Counted from the first letter of the stretch, positions 18,209 through 28,479 are shown. The stretch is 64,000 nt of DNA from Chryseobacterium sp. JV274 (GCF_903969135.1 NZ_LR824569.1:1860001-1924000), one strand, 5' to 3'. Translations and numbers: made by a program. The notes: generated by a model from the letters alone, not told the origin.

Positions 18209-18457
18209 TTATTCTACGTTGATTACCTTTTCGATTTCTGGCGCATGTTGTTTGATGGTATTTTCAACACCTAATTTCAGCGTTGAGAAATTCAACGAAC
18301 ATCCGGAACAGTTACCCAAAAGCTTCACAAACACCTGATTATCTTTCACATCAATAAGCTCAATATCACCTCCGTCTTTATTCAAAAACGGTCTGATGCT
18401 TTCCAGAGCTTCCATTACTCTTGTTACTGTATCTTCGTGCGTTATGTTTGTTTCCAT
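18209..18457 (-). CDS. NifU-like Fe-S scaffold protein
   Basis: 82 residues, the size of the stand-alone NifU C-terminal domain. The cluster ligands are the CxxC pair in LLGNCSGCSLN, within IRPFLNKDGGDIELIDV and the following beta strand. It is expected to hold or hand over a [4Fe-4S] cluster during maturation of iron-sulfur proteins. It lies 45 bases downstream of the Mrp-type carrier gene on the same strand, so the two form an operon with a shared purpose. Confidence 0.93.
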   Translation of the reverse strand: METNITHEDTVTRVMEALESIRPFLNKDGGDIELIDVKDNQVFVKLLGNCSGCSLNFSTLKLGVENTIKQHAPEIEKVINVE

Positions 18458-18502
18458 ATTTTTCAGTTCAATTTGGTTCTTTCAAAGTATTGAAAGGTAT
18501 TA

Positions 18503-19609
18503 TTATTTTGCTTTTGGTGAGCATCCTGCCATTGTTGAAATCTTCACTGCTTCAGTAGGAGGAAGACTTTTATTTCTTTCTATAAGGCTTTCTACCATTT
18601 TTCTGGCTGTTTCTGTGTAGATATCAGCAATCTTAGATCCTTCCTGAAGAGCAGCAGGTCTTCCTACGTCTCCAGCTTCTCTGATACTTTGGATCAACGG
18701 AATTTCTCCCAATACAGGAATTCCAAGATCTTCAGCTAAATATTGTGCTCCCTGGTTTCCAAAGATATAATATTTGTTGTCAGGAAGTTCTTCCGGTGTA
18801 AAATACGCCATATTTTCGATTAATCCAAGCACCGGAATATTGATACTCTCCATCTGGAACATAGCAATTCCTTTTCTTACGTCTGCCAAAGCAACATGCT
18901 GAGGTGTACTTACGATCACTGCTCCTGTTACCGGTACTTCCTGAATGATTGACAAGTGAATGTCACCTGTTCCCGGAGGCAGGTCTATTAATAAGAAATC
19001 CAGTTCTCCCCATGCAGCATCTCTGATCATCTGGTTTAATGCTTTTGAAGCCATAGGACCTCTCCACACTACCGCCTGATTAGCTCCTGAGAAATATCCG
19101 ATAGAAAGCATTTTTACTCCATAGTTCTCAATAGGTTTCATCAAATTCTTCCCATTTACTTCTACAGAAATTGGTTTTGCACCTTCTGTGTCAAACATGG
19201 TGGGAACAGAAGGACCATAGATATCAGCATCCAATAACCCTACTTTGAAACCCATTTTTGCCAACGTTACTGCCATATTTGCAGAAACTGTAGATTTTCC
19301 TACTCCTCCTTTACCGGAGGCAATAGCGATAATATTTTGAATTCCCGGAATTTGTTTTCCTTTGATCTGACTTTGCTGAATTTCACTAGGTTCCGGAGAA
19401 ACGATTTTAAGTTTTAAATGAACCTCTTCTCCAAACTCACTGGCAAAAGCCTGTTTCATTGCAGCCTCCAGTTTTTTCTTTTCGTGCATTGCAGGCGAAT
19501 GAGCAGTCATGTCAATATAAACATCATTACCCATAATCTGAAGATTATTCACCAAATCGTCTACTTCTATTTCTTTAAGGAAATCCTGAACCTTTTCTTT
19601 CGTCAACAT
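18503..19609 (-). CDS. apbC: Mrp/NBP35-family Fe-S cluster carrier ATPase
   Basis: 368 residues. The N-terminal 90 residues form a DUF59/MIP18 domain (VQDFLKEIEVDDLVNNLQIM, VYIDMTAHSPAMHEKKKLEA). The ParA-like ATPase follows, with the deviant Walker A motif ASGKGGVGKSTVSANMA, then LLDADIYGPSVPTMF and LIDLPPGTGDIHLSIIQ. The C-terminal ligand region of many Mrp proteins has a CxxC motif; here only one Cys is visible near the end (TMAGCSPKAK). The protein binds and transfers [4Fe-4S] clusters. It is the first gene of an operon with the NifU-like protein. Confidence 0.93.
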   Translation of the reverse strand: MLTKEKVQDFLKEIEVDDLVNNLQIMGNDVYIDMTAHSPAMHEKKKLEAAMKQAFASEFGEEVHLKLKIVSPEPSEIQQSQIKGKQIPGIQNIIAIASGKGGVGKSTVSANMAVTLAKMGFKVGLLDADIYGPSVPTMFDTEGAKPISVEVNGKNLMKPIENYGVKMLSIGYFSGANQAVVWRGPMASKALNQMIRDAAWGELDFLLIDLPPGTGDIHLSIIQEVPVTGAVIVSTPQHVALADVRKGIAMFQMESINIPVLGLIENMAYFTPEELPDNKYYIFGNQGAQYLAEDLGIPVLGEIPLIQSIREAGDVGRPAALQEGSKIADIYTETARKMVESLIERNKSLPPTEAVKISTMAGCSPKAK

Positions 19610-19727
19610 ATAAATATAAATTGTTTACAAATTTACGCATTTTTCACCTATTTAGAATAAGTAAACACAATCATAGATAAATTCTTTTGTAAACACAGAC
19701 CTTCAGCCCTTTATATATCGGCAATTA

Positions 19728-20474
19728 TTATCTGAAATAGGTTACTAACGGAATATTTTTATTCCAGAATTCACTGGATTTTAACAGCCAGGAGGTAGAG
19801 AAGAAAAACAATGAGGTGGTTTCAAAAATAAGGGTAGAATACGTTAGAAATTGATTCGCGGAAGCTGAGTCATCTCCTAAAATAGCAATAAGCCCAATGC
19901 AGGCGAGACTGATGAGTATTCCCCAGCCGCAACATTTGTAATACAGGTTTCTACGGCTTTTTTTGAGTGCTTCTTCTTCGGAAATAGGCTCTCCATCCTG
20001 TTCTTTATCACTTTTTTGAAAAAAATAAAGACAAAAAACGGCAAAAGAAACGAAAAGCAGCCCTGCACTGATATAATGTACCCAGCTGAACCAGTCCTGA
20101 TAGTTAGCCTTATCTATATTGATGTAAATATTTCCTCCATATCCATTAAATTTTGTTGGAAATACAGCGACCAATACCGCCATTACTCCGGCAAAATTTG
20201 AAAGCATGTTTTCATATCTGTCTTTTCCTCTGTAGGTAGCGAATAATCCACCCAGAATACATAATGTTCCAACAAAAATCACATGCCCGAAACTGTAGTA
20301 ATAATGGCTTATACTTACTTTAAGCGGATGTTCATCATTTAAAAAATAGGTGGTCATAAAAAGAAGAAAGGAAAGGAGAAATCCGAGTAATCCGATAAAC
20401 ATTCGTAATTGGTAATAGGAGATCAGAACGCCGTTATTATCATCTGGAGCAGGTTTTTTAGAATGAGTTTCCAT
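19728..20474 (-). CDS. Six-helix integral membrane protein of unknown function
   Basis: 248 residues. Six hydrophobic segments are visible at about residues 23-45, 61-82, 89-106, 128-151, 176-198 and 209-231, with a cytosolic-looking linker (QKSDKEQDGEPISEEEALKK) between the fourth and fifth. The layout recalls DUF998-like membrane proteins, but I do not recognise the family with certainty. It starts 34 bases after the membrane-bound metallophosphoesterase gene on the same strand, so the two are likely co-transcribed and perhaps act together. No transporter or enzyme motif is visible. Confidence 0.7.
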   Translation of the reverse strand: METHSKKPAPDDNNGVLISYYQLRMFIGLLGFLLSFLLFMTTYFLNDEHPLKVSISHYYYSFGHVIFVGTLCILGGLFATYRGKDRYENMLSNFAGVMAVLVAVFPTKFNGYGGNIYINIDKANYQDWFSWVHYISAGLLFVSFAVFCLYFFQKSDKEQDGEPISEEEALKKSRRNLYYKCCGWGILISLACIGLIAILGDDSASANQFLTYSTLIFETTSLFFFSTSWLLKSSEFWNKNIPLVTYFR

Positions 20475-20508
20475 GTCTTTGTTTTTTGAGGTTATGTTTG
20501 TTTTGAGG

Positions 20509-22464
20509 TTATAATGAAATGGTTATTTTATCAATAATTTTCACATTTTTGCCCGGATCCAGTTTGAAATTGTCTTTGATAAATTTCTTTGGATCCTCCG
20601 TAAGCATCTCTTTTTGTAAATGAGAAGCCTGTTTCTTTTTTAATAAATTCATCCATTGGTATGTTTTTTTGATAGCAACTACATAGATGACAATTTCTTT
20701 ATCTGTTATTTTAAACTTCAGAAAGTTTTTATTTCCTGTATTTATTTTCCCTGATGAGATTTCGGTTACATACAATTTAAAAAAATGATATCCGAAAAGA
20801 ATATACCATCCAAAAAGTATGGATTGCAAAAGAGCGGAAATGATCAGTTGAGAAACAAAATAATCACAGCCCACCGGAATTTTAAAGAAACTTTTTATTT
20901 CATTAATATGAATAAAAGACAAATGACTGTCTTTTAAAAAAGCAAATCCATAAGTCTGAAGCTTCATAAATACAAACCATTGAACAGCAAAAGATAATAT
21001 AAACAAAAATCCCCGTAAAATTCTGCTCGTCCATTCTTCCTTCCCGGAACATTCTGTATTGGTGACTTTGGTGATGGTAAAATGAAAGATGACAGGAATT
21101 AAAAATAAAATCAACCCTTTCAAAATAGAATCTGAGTAACAATGGGTATAGGTAACAATTAATGAGAGAAAAAACAGCAATACAGTAAATTCATAGTTAA
21201 TGATAAAGAAAATAAGGTTCCAGAATGTTTTTTTACCGGATTTTTCTTTAGACGGATATCTGCCATTCAGTTTATAGGTAAGTTCTGTAGTCGTTGTATT
21301 TTGCAGGATAGGAAGAGTGATGGTATCTTTTAAAAAATCGGTAACATGTCCGAAAGCACCTCCTCCTCCTGAAGTAATATAATGTTTGATCTCTTTATCA
21401 TAGCCTTTCTCATTTTCATCTAATTTATAATGTGAATAATGATGAATATCTCCTGTAAGCACTACATCAAAAATAATTTCTGATTTTATATTACTGGCTT
21501 CCAGCTTTCTGACAGCTTCTTTCATCGTTCTGATGATATATTCCAGGCTATCCATACGCTGTCTTCTCTTGTGTCTGTCTTTTATCTGGTAATTGTACCA
21601 GTAAGGTTCTGCAATGAGCAGGATAATGTGGTTTGTATCATTTCCTTTTGATATTCTCTCAACATATTCAGTAAAAAAAGTCATCTGAGGAATATCAATA
21701 TCACCGAGCAATTGATTGTCAATACCCATTAAGTGAACATTATCCCTTAGTAAATAAGCGAAATAGCTTCGGTTCTGTACGGTTCTGTAATCACTGATTT
21801 TACTTCTCTGGCACATCAGCCTGAAAAAAGCACTTAAACCATCGTACCAGTCATGATTTCCCGGTGTGGCAATGAGTATCGGGCCTGCTTCTTTTGTATC
21901 AGGAGCAACAAGTCTTAAAGGTCCTTTGAAGCGGTCTCTGTAATTGATTTCAGAGCCTACGGGATATACCAGATCACCTCCCACTACCAAAACAGATCCC
22001 CTTTTCAGTTTGATTTCAACCTCATCCTCAACATCTCTGTTGAATTCATTTTTAAAAGAATAGATATAGCTGTCTCTTGTCAGATGGTAAAAAACAGAGG
22101 TGGTAGCATCAAAGCCATCGCCGGTATCTGCAATGAAATCAAACCAGAATTCATCTTCAGGTTCATCACAATTATTTTCTATCAGTTCTCTTCCGGTATC
22201 TTTTCCCAAAGCGGTCTGCATTTCTCTTTTATCAATGATAGAAAGGATATCTGCAGAAAGAGAAACCATTCTGAAACTATTCATCAACCCGGTAAAATCA
22301 AACCATTTGACAGGTTTTTGAGGAATAAAGTAATAAGGGTATTTCTCATCAACATCTTTAAATATTTTCACTTTTTTAGAAGCGTATAGACTGTCTTTAA
22401 AGTAAAATATCAGAAACGTAACTGCAACAAGCAGCAGAAGGTAAAAAAATAATGTTTCCATCAT
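20509..22464 (-). CDS. Membrane-anchored metallophosphoesterase
   Basis: 651 residues. One N-terminal membrane segment (ETLFFYLLLLVAVTFLIFYF) is followed by a calcineurin-like phosphoesterase domain: FIADTGDGFDA, VLVVGGDLVYPVG, IATPGNHDWYDGL and VVLTGDIHHYSHY supply the metal ligands, and YITSGGGGAFGH supplies the final loop. Four further membrane segments occupy about residues 410-580 and a soluble tail follows. It probably hydrolyses a phosphate ester at the membrane; the substrate is unknown. It is co-directional and 34 bases from a six-helix membrane protein. The combination of a phosphoesterase and multiple C-terminal helices is uncommon. Confidence 0.85.
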   Translation of the reverse strand: MMETLFFYLLLLVAVTFLIFYFKDSLYASKKVKIFKDVDEKYPYYFIPQKPVKWFDFTGLMNSFRMVSLSADILSIIDKREMQTALGKDTGRELIENNCDEPEDEFWFDFIADTGDGFDATTSVFYHLTRDSYIYSFKNEFNRDVEDEVEIKLKRGSVLVVGGDLVYPVGSEINYRDRFKGPLRLVAPDTKEAGPILIATPGNHDWYDGLSAFFRLMCQRSKISDYRTVQNRSYFAYLLRDNVHLMGIDNQLLGDIDIPQMTFFTEYVERISKGNDTNHIILLIAEPYWYNYQIKDRHKRRQRMDSLEYIIRTMKEAVRKLEASNIKSEIIFDVVLTGDIHHYSHYKLDENEKGYDKEIKHYITSGGGGAFGHVTDFLKDTITLPILQNTTTTELTYKLNGRYPSKEKSGKKTFWNLIFFIINYEFTVLLFFLSLIVTYTHCYSDSILKGLILFLIPVIFHFTITKVTNTECSGKEEWTSRILRGFLFILSFAVQWFVFMKLQTYGFAFLKDSHLSFIHINEIKSFFKIPVGCDYFVSQLIISALLQSILFGWYILFGYHFFKLYVTEISSGKINTGNKNFLKFKITDKEIVIYVVAIKKTYQWMNLLKKKQASHLQKEMLTEDPKKFIKDNFKLDPGKNVKIIDKITISL

Positions 22465-22691
22465 ATTTTGTATTGAGTTGGTCTTCGTTTCCCCAGTTTT
22501 GTTATACTTAAAAAATTTTTGAGTATTTCAAACCGGGAATTATTAGTTTACCATCAAATGTATGAAATTTGGAATTCGAATCATATAACACTTTTGTGGT
22601 ATTTTATCCGTTAATAAAAATATTTATGAATAGATATTTAAAATAAAATAATTAGATTTATTAACACCATTATCATTGTAAAACAATTGTT

Positions 22692-23147
22692 ATGAAAACC
22701 AATACCTACCCTTCCAAATATGCACTGCCAAAAGGAATTTTTACAGTCGGAAAAACGAAATTCAAATGGTATGATCTGGCTGGTGACCCTGCAGAAATCT
22801 CTCCACAGGACATCCATAATGCCCGGTTATGTGTTGAATATGCTGAAGAAGACTTTCAAAATATTAAAGATCTGGGATTCATCATTATGCATCGTTGCGG
22901 AGAAAATTATCTTCTCCTGGTATGTACGTGGCGGAGTGAAAATGAATTATGGGAAAGTGTTTATTATGACGGTTCCGGAAACTTTGAAATATGGGACAGA
23001 AACAAAACCCACCTCCCTACTTACTGTGTTTGGGAAATGGGTATTGTATATCATGAATCCCAATCCTGGAAAAAATATCTGGGTTCTGAAAGAGAAGAAA
23101 AAGACAAAGAGAAATATCTTACTGATGTCTTTGAAGGAGAAGTATAG
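22692..23147 (+). CDS. Conserved hypothetical protein
   Basis: 151 residues, acidic and rich in Trp, Tyr and Cys, without signal peptide or membrane segment. It begins MKTNTYPSKYALPKGIFTVG and has notable clusters FKWYDLAGDP, IIMHRCGENYLLLVCTWRSE and YYDGSGNFEIWDRNKTHLPT. I do not recognise a family. The +1-shifted frame that overlaps it (22720-23199) is also open, but it lacks a comparable start context and its residue mix looks less natural, so I chose this one. It is a single gene in a spacer between divergent units. Confidence 0.6.
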   Translation: MKTNTYPSKYALPKGIFTVGKTKFKWYDLAGDPAEISPQDIHNARLCVEYAEEDFQNIKDLGFIIMHRCGENYLLLVCTWRSENELWESVYYDGSGNFEIWDRNKTHLPTYCVWEMGIVYHESQSWKKYLGSEREEKDKEKYLTDVFEGEV

Positions 23148-23239
23148 ATATTTCCATGTTGAGATTCTTCCTTTGTCAGAAATCGAAGATTCGACGTAGT
23201 CAATGACATGCATCGAAAAAATAATTTAAAATCAGGTGA

Positions 23240-25582
23240 TCAGTTGGCTCTGTTTTTTTCATCAAACTTTACATTGCGGTCCATTCCTTTTACTTTTTTA
23301 TTTCCGAAAGTATAGGTTGCAGATACCGTAAGTCTTCTGGCATCATAATAATTATTGTACGAATGAGTTCCGGTTGTATAATAGATTTCACCCAGACTTT
23401 TCCCTTGCTTCAAAATATCAGAAACAAACACATTCAGCTGAAGACTTCTTTCCATAAAGCTCAGTTTCAGACCCGATGTAAAATTGCCGGCAAATTTCAT
23501 ATATGAATTTCCGGAATTGGAAGGCAGACGGAACCAGTAATTTAAGATCAGCTGTATCGTTTTGCCTGGGTTGAGTGATATATTATTCTGAAAATCGAAA
23601 TCATAGCTGTTTCCTTTTCTGGAAAGGGCATCGGTTGCAAAAACGTCAGTATTCATATAAGAATAATTGGCCGAATAATTAGCTTCCCATTTTTTGAAAA
23701 AAGTATCGGAATAATTAAGAGAAATGCCCATGCTATTCTGATTATAATAATTTTCAAAAGTGCTTACCCTGTTTTCCCCTTTCAGATTAGCCAGCTGACC
23801 AAACGCTTCCACTGTTCTCTGAAAATAAGCGGATGCCGATAATTTTCCTTTATAAACATAAGAAAGTTCAAAATTATGATTAATGGAAGGTTTCAGGAAA
23901 GGATTTCCTGTGAAATAGGAATTGATATTGATGTACCAGCGATACGGATTAATCGCACGAAATCCCGGTCTGTTGATCCTTTTGGAATAATTCAGGCTGA
24001 AAGTATGATTTTCATTGCTTTTATAGCTGATATAGGCAGTAGGGAAAAATTTCCCATAAGAGTTTTCGGTCTGCTGTCCGGAAGTTAAAGAATTCCCATT
24101 GACTACAGAATACTCATACCGTAAACCCGCTTTTGCCGACCATTTTTCGTTGAATGATTTTTCAAAACTGATATAAGCTGCATAATTTTTTTCATTATAC
24201 TCAAACTCGTTACTTTTCAGTGGATCTGTAATGTAGTCTCCATTTGTTAAGTTCTGATAGAATATACTAGAGTTATTATCAAAATTTGTGAATTTCACAC
24301 CTGTTTCAGTCTTTACGAACTGGTAAGGCAGTGTAAGATCTGCCTGTCCGGAATAAATTTTATAATCCACCATTGAGGGTGATTTTACGACAAATCGGTC
24401 GCCAGAACTTTCTCTAGTCGTAAAATCAATGGTCGTTTCCGGAGTATTGGAAAAATAATTTCCTGTAATGCTCAGTTTATTATCCTGTTTCCCGAATTTC
24501 AGATCATAATAAGCACTGGCAGTATGTTGTCTGCTGGTAGCCCTGTGCTCTGCATAAGTAAGTAAGGTATTGGTATAGCTGCCATTTTGAAAATAGTCCG
24601 AAGTATTGGTGATATTCATATTGGAATGCCCGAATCCGAAATCATAAATAAATCCGATATTAGACTTCTTCCCCAGCTGATAATCCAGACTTAAGTTAGC
24701 TCCAAGACCATCTCCGAAATCACTTCTGTTATCATTACTTTTAAGACCATCTGCACCTTCTATCCAATAGTTTTCATAAGAGTGCTTTTTATTTTTATTT
24801 TGTCTTAATTTCAATGAGGTTCGCAGTTTTTCATTCTGATAATTCAATGTCACACTGTTTGAATGTCCGGTATAGGTCTGCTGCTGAAGGCTGGAGGTCA
24901 GGCTTCCACTCCATCCGATATTCTGATTTTTCTTTAAAACAATATTGATCAGGCCGCTGTTTCCCTGCGCTTCATATTTGGCAGGAGGAGAAGTAATGAC
25001 TTCAATTTTTTCTATATTTTCGGATCTGAGGCTTTTCAGGTAAGTAACCAGCTCAGCATCTGACAAATTCAGAATCCTGTCGTTGATCATCACTGCTACT
25101 CCACTTTTGCCAACAATGGAAACTCCGGTATTGTCATCAACTTTTACCAAAGGCGTTGTTGCAAGAGCATCCACGCCATCCATTCCCTGTGAAGCCACCG
25201 AATTGGAAACGTTGAAAACCAATCGGTCAGCTTTTCTCTCAATCAGTTTTTTTCTGGCAGTAAGTGTAACCCCTTCAATCTGTTTTTCATTCTTTTTTTC
25301 AATAAAAAAATCGTGTTTTACCTCACCATTTACCATCAGCTCCTTACTGGATATTTCTGCACCGTCCTGGATAATCTTAATATTATAGCTCCCGTTTTCT
25401 GAAAGCTTCAGTGAATAGTTTCCTTTTTCGTCTGAAATAGCGGTCTGTTTTTTCTGATCTTTTACAGCAATCACCTCAACATAAGGAACTGCATTTCCGG
25501 TTTGGGTGATCTTCCCTGTTATTGTCTGGGCAAATGCAGCTGCCGGCAATAGCATGATTACAGCAAGTAATATCTTCTTCAT
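23240..25582 (-). CDS. Outer-membrane beta-barrel protein, TonB-dependent receptor-like
   Basis: 780 residues from the ATG at 25582, chosen because it opens a signal peptide (MKKILLAVIMLLPAAAFAQ); the open frame extends 23 codons further upstream. A carboxypeptidase-regulatory-like domain (TITGKITQTGNAVPYVEVIA ... DEKGNYSLKL) is followed by a plug (VTLTARKKLIERKADRLVFN, IEKIEVITSPPAKYEAQGNS, GLINIVLKKN) and a barrel. This type is called outer-membrane beta-barrel family in Bacteroidota. The ligand is unknown. It is divergent from the GH92 gene, with only 95 bases between the starts, so a shared control region and a link to mannoside use are possible. Confidence 0.88.
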   Translation of the reverse strand: MKKILLAVIMLLPAAAFAQTITGKITQTGNAVPYVEVIAVKDQKKQTAISDEKGNYSLKLSENGSYNIKIIQDGAEISSKELMVNGEVKHDFFIEKKNEKQIEGVTLTARKKLIERKADRLVFNVSNSVASQGMDGVDALATTPLVKVDDNTGVSIVGKSGVAVMINDRILNLSDAELVTYLKSLRSENIEKIEVITSPPAKYEAQGNSGLINIVLKKNQNIGWSGSLTSSLQQQTYTGHSNSVTLNYQNEKLRTSLKLRQNKNKKHSYENYWIEGADGLKSNDNRSDFGDGLGANLSLDYQLGKKSNIGFIYDFGFGHSNMNITNTSDYFQNGSYTNTLLTYAEHRATSRQHTASAYYDLKFGKQDNKLSITGNYFSNTPETTIDFTTRESSGDRFVVKSPSMVDYKIYSGQADLTLPYQFVKTETGVKFTNFDNNSSIFYQNLTNGDYITDPLKSNEFEYNEKNYAAYISFEKSFNEKWSAKAGLRYEYSVVNGNSLTSGQQTENSYGKFFPTAYISYKSNENHTFSLNYSKRINRPGFRAINPYRWYININSYFTGNPFLKPSINHNFELSYVYKGKLSASAYFQRTVEAFGQLANLKGENRVSTFENYYNQNSMGISLNYSDTFFKKWEANYSANYSYMNTDVFATDALSRKGNSYDFDFQNNISLNPGKTIQLILNYWFRLPSNSGNSYMKFAGNFTSGLKLSFMERSLQLNVFVSDILKQGKSLGEIYYTTGTHSYNNYYDARRLTVSATYTFGNKKVKGMDRNVKFDEKNRAN

Positions 25583-25677
25583 GAATGATAATAGTTTTCT
25601 ATAAGACAAGCTAGACTTCTGTTTTATTACCTCTGTTTTGCTGTTTTTCAATATCTTCGCCTTTATAAAATCAGAAC

Positions 25678-28479
25678 ATGAAAAAAGGGCTTATAGCATT
25701 TTCTTTATTTATTACTCAGATCATTTCCGCACAGAATTACTCCCAATATGTGAATCCTTTTATAGGAACCGGAGGCCATGGCCATACTTTTCCAGGGGCA
25801 ATCGTTCCATTCGGGATGGTACAGCTTTCTCCGGATACAAGAATTGACGGAAGCTGGGACGGATGCAGTGGATATCATTATTCGGATTCCGTGATCTATG
25901 GTTTTTCTCATACCCATCTGAACGGAACCGGAGTTTCAGATTATGGAGACATTATGCTGATGCCTACGATGGGAAACCCAAGTCTGGACAGTAAAAATTA
26001 TTCCTCAAAATTTTCGCATAAAAATGAAAAGGCTGCTGCCGGATATTATGCTGTTAAATTAGATAAACATAATATTGGAGTACGCCTGACAACGACAAAA
26101 AGAGTTGGTCATCATGAATATACCTTCAATAATGCAGGTGATGCCAATATTATTTTAGACCTCAACCACAGAGATAAACTTCTTGAAGGGGAAGTAAAAA
26201 TCATTGATGATAAAACCATTGAAGTTTTCAGAAGAAGTGAGGCCTGGGCTACCAACCAATATATCTACGCCAGAATTGAATTTTCAAAACCTATGAAAAT
26301 TTCCAAGAAAGAAGTCAACGGAAAACAGGAAACTCATCTTTTTACCGGAACAAAGCTTGCACTGGCATTTTCAACCGGTGTTAAAAAAGGAGAAAAAATT
26401 AATGTAAAAGTTTCTATTTCTCCCACAGGATATGAAGGAGCTGGCAAAAATATGCTGGCAGAAGGACAATCAAAGGATTTTGATGCTGTAAGAAAACAGG
26501 CAGAAGCCAATTGGGACAAAGAGCTTTCAAAAATTGAAGTGAAGTCTGATGATAAAAATAAATTAGCTGTTTTTTACACCGCTCTTTATCATGTTTTCAC
26601 ACAACCAAACATCAATATGGATGTTGACGGAAAATACAGAGGCAGGGACAACAAGTTATATAATGCAACCGGTTTTGATTATTACACGGTCTTTTCACTT
26701 TGGGACACCTTCAGAGGCGCTCATCCATTAATGACTTTGATTGACAGAAAAAGAACTGCAGATTTCATTAACACTTTTATCAAACAATATGAACAAGGGG
26801 GAAAACTTCCGGTATGGGAACTGGCATCCAATGAAACAGAATGTATGATTGGCTATCACTCCGTTTCTGTAATGGCAGATGCTATGGCCAAGGGAATTCA
26901 GGGGTTTGATTACGAAAAAGCTTTTCAGGCTGCAAAAGGTTCTGCAATGCAGGACATTTTTGGATTGAATGCTTACAAGCAGAATAATTATATCAGTATC
27001 GATGATGAGCATGAAAGTGTTTCCAAAACTGTAGAATATGCCTATGACGACTGGTGTATTGCTCAAATGGCAAAAATTTTAGGCAAAAAAGAAGATTATC
27101 AGTATTTCATGAAGCGTTCTCAAAACTGGAAAAATCTTTATAATCCTAAAACAGGGTTTATGCAGCCAAGAAAGAACGGAAACTGGTATGAACCTTTTGA
27201 TCCTAGAGAAGTCAACAATAATTATACAGAAGGGAATTCATGGCATTATTCTTATTCCGTACAGCAGGATATTCCGGGACTTATTGCAGCTCATGGCGGA
27301 AAAGAAAAATTTGAACAGTTCATTGATGCCATCTTTTCCGCTCCGGATAAAACAACTGGAAGGGAACAGGTAGATATCACAGGATTGATGGGACAATATG
27401 CTCAGGGAAATGAGCCAAGCCACCACATTGCTTACCTGTACAATTTTGTAGATAAGCCAGAAAAAACAGATGCTAAAATAAAATATATCCTTGATAATTT
27501 TTATAAAAATACACCTGACGGATTGATTGGAAATGAAGACTGCGGCCAAATGAGTGCGTGGTATATTCTAAGCTCTATGGGAATTTATTCCGTTACCCCA
27601 GGATTACCGGAATGGGAAACGACAATACCTTATTTTGATGAAATCAAGCTTCATCTGGAAGATGGTACGACAAAAACCATTACTAAAAACACCAGCAGAG
27701 CAGAGCTTAAAAAACTTGGTTTCGAAAATGTGAAACCTGTTAAGGACTTTAAATATGCAGAACAAACAGCTTCGCCCGTGATCGCAGCTGACAGAATCTT
27801 TGATTTTTCTACCAAAGTTGAGATCTCCCCACTGAATCCAAATGACAAGGTATATTATATGACCATGGATGAAAGCGACAGCAATAAAAGAAAGACTTTC
27901 TCTACTTACAAAGGGCCATTCTCCATCACAAAGACTACTCAGGTAATGGCTTATGCCGAAAGAAACGGAGAAAAAAGTTCTGTAACCACAGCCAATTTCA
28001 ACAGAAGACCAAATTATTGGGACATTAATATCATGTCTAAAGTGACTCCACAGTACAGCGCTACCGGAAAACTGGCTCTTATTGACGGAATCAGAGGTGA
28101 TGTCAACTGGAGGAAAGGTGAATGGCAAGGCTATCAGGGGCAGAATTTCGAAGCAATCATTGATTTCAAATCTCCTCAGCAAATCAAGTCATTATCTTCC
28201 ACCTACCTTCAGGACAGCAGAGCATGGATTCTGATGCCTAGAAAAGTAGAATATTACGCTTCCATGAACGGGAAAGATTTTATTCTTCTGAAAACGGTTG
28301 AAAGTGATATTGATGCTAAAGATGAGAAGGTACAGGTCAAAGATTTTTCTACTGAAATTCTTCCTACCGAAGCGAGATATATCAAAGTAAAAGCCTATTA
28401 CTTCGGAAAACTTCCTGAATGGCACCAGGGAGCAGGAGGAGATGCTTATATTTTTATTGATGAGATTTCTGCAAAGTAA
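25678..28479 (+). CDS. GH92 family alpha-1,2-mannosidase
   Basis: 933 residues with a signal peptide (MKKGLIAFSLFITQIISAQ). The GH92 signature is clear: YVNPFIGTGGHGHTFPGAIV, PFGMVQLSPDTR, SGYHYSDSVIYGFSHTHLNG, YTEGNSWHYSYSVQQDIPGL and GNEDCGQMSAWYILSSMGIY. After the (alpha/alpha)6 catalytic domain a C-terminal region at about 780-933 looks like a discoidin/F5-8-type carbohydrate-binding domain (WQGYQGQNFEAIIDF, ARYIKVKAYYFG). Members are calcium-dependent, inverting exo-mannosidases acting on N-glycans or yeast mannan in the periplasm or at the surface. No complete polysaccharide utilisation locus surrounds it. Confidence 0.95.
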   Translation: MKKGLIAFSLFITQIISAQNYSQYVNPFIGTGGHGHTFPGAIVPFGMVQLSPDTRIDGSWDGCSGYHYSDSVIYGFSHTHLNGTGVSDYGDIMLMPTMGNPSLDSKNYSSKFSHKNEKAAAGYYAVKLDKHNIGVRLTTTKRVGHHEYTFNNAGDANIILDLNHRDKLLEGEVKIIDDKTIEVFRRSEAWATNQYIYARIEFSKPMKISKKEVNGKQETHLFTGTKLALAFSTGVKKGEKINVKVSISPTGYEGAGKNMLAEGQSKDFDAVRKQAEANWDKELSKIEVKSDDKNKLAVFYTALYHVFTQPNINMDVDGKYRGRDNKLYNATGFDYYTVFSLWDTFRGAHPLMTLIDRKRTADFINTFIKQYEQGGKLPVWELASNETECMIGYHSVSVMADAMAKGIQGFDYEKAFQAAKGSAMQDIFGLNAYKQNNYISIDDEHESVSKTVEYAYDDWCIAQMAKILGKKEDYQYFMKRSQNWKNLYNPKTGFMQPRKNGNWYEPFDPREVNNNYTEGNSWHYSYSVQQDIPGLIAAHGGKEKFEQFIDAIFSAPDKTTGREQVDITGLMGQYAQGNEPSHHIAYLYNFVDKPEKTDAKIKYILDNFYKNTPDGLIGNEDCGQMSAWYILSSMGIYSVTPGLPEWETTIPYFDEIKLHLEDGTTKTITKNTSRAELKKLGFENVKPVKDFKYAEQTASPVIAADRIFDFSTKVEISPLNPNDKVYYMTMDESDSNKRKTFSTYKGPFSITKTTQVMAYAERNGEKSSVTTANFNRRPNYWDINIMSKVTPQYSATGKLALIDGIRGDVNWRKGEWQGYQGQNFEAIIDFKSPQQIKSLSSTYLQDSRAWILMPRKVEYYASMNGKDFILLKTVESDIDAKDEKVQVKDFSTEILPTEARYIKVKAYYFGKLPEWHQGAGGDAYIFIDEISAK

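Noticed and set aside
22720..23199. Alternative frame over the 151-residue hypothetical protein
   Set aside because: It overlaps 22692-23147 in another frame; the chosen frame has a better start context and more natural residue use. The choice is not certain.
25583..25651. Upstream Met for the outer-membrane beta-barrel gene
   Set aside because: The added 23 polar residues would precede and mask a clear signal peptide.
27604..28182. 192-codon open frame antisense to the GH92 gene
   Set aside because: Shadow of the strongly conserved GH92 coding sequence; no independent promoter or terminator.
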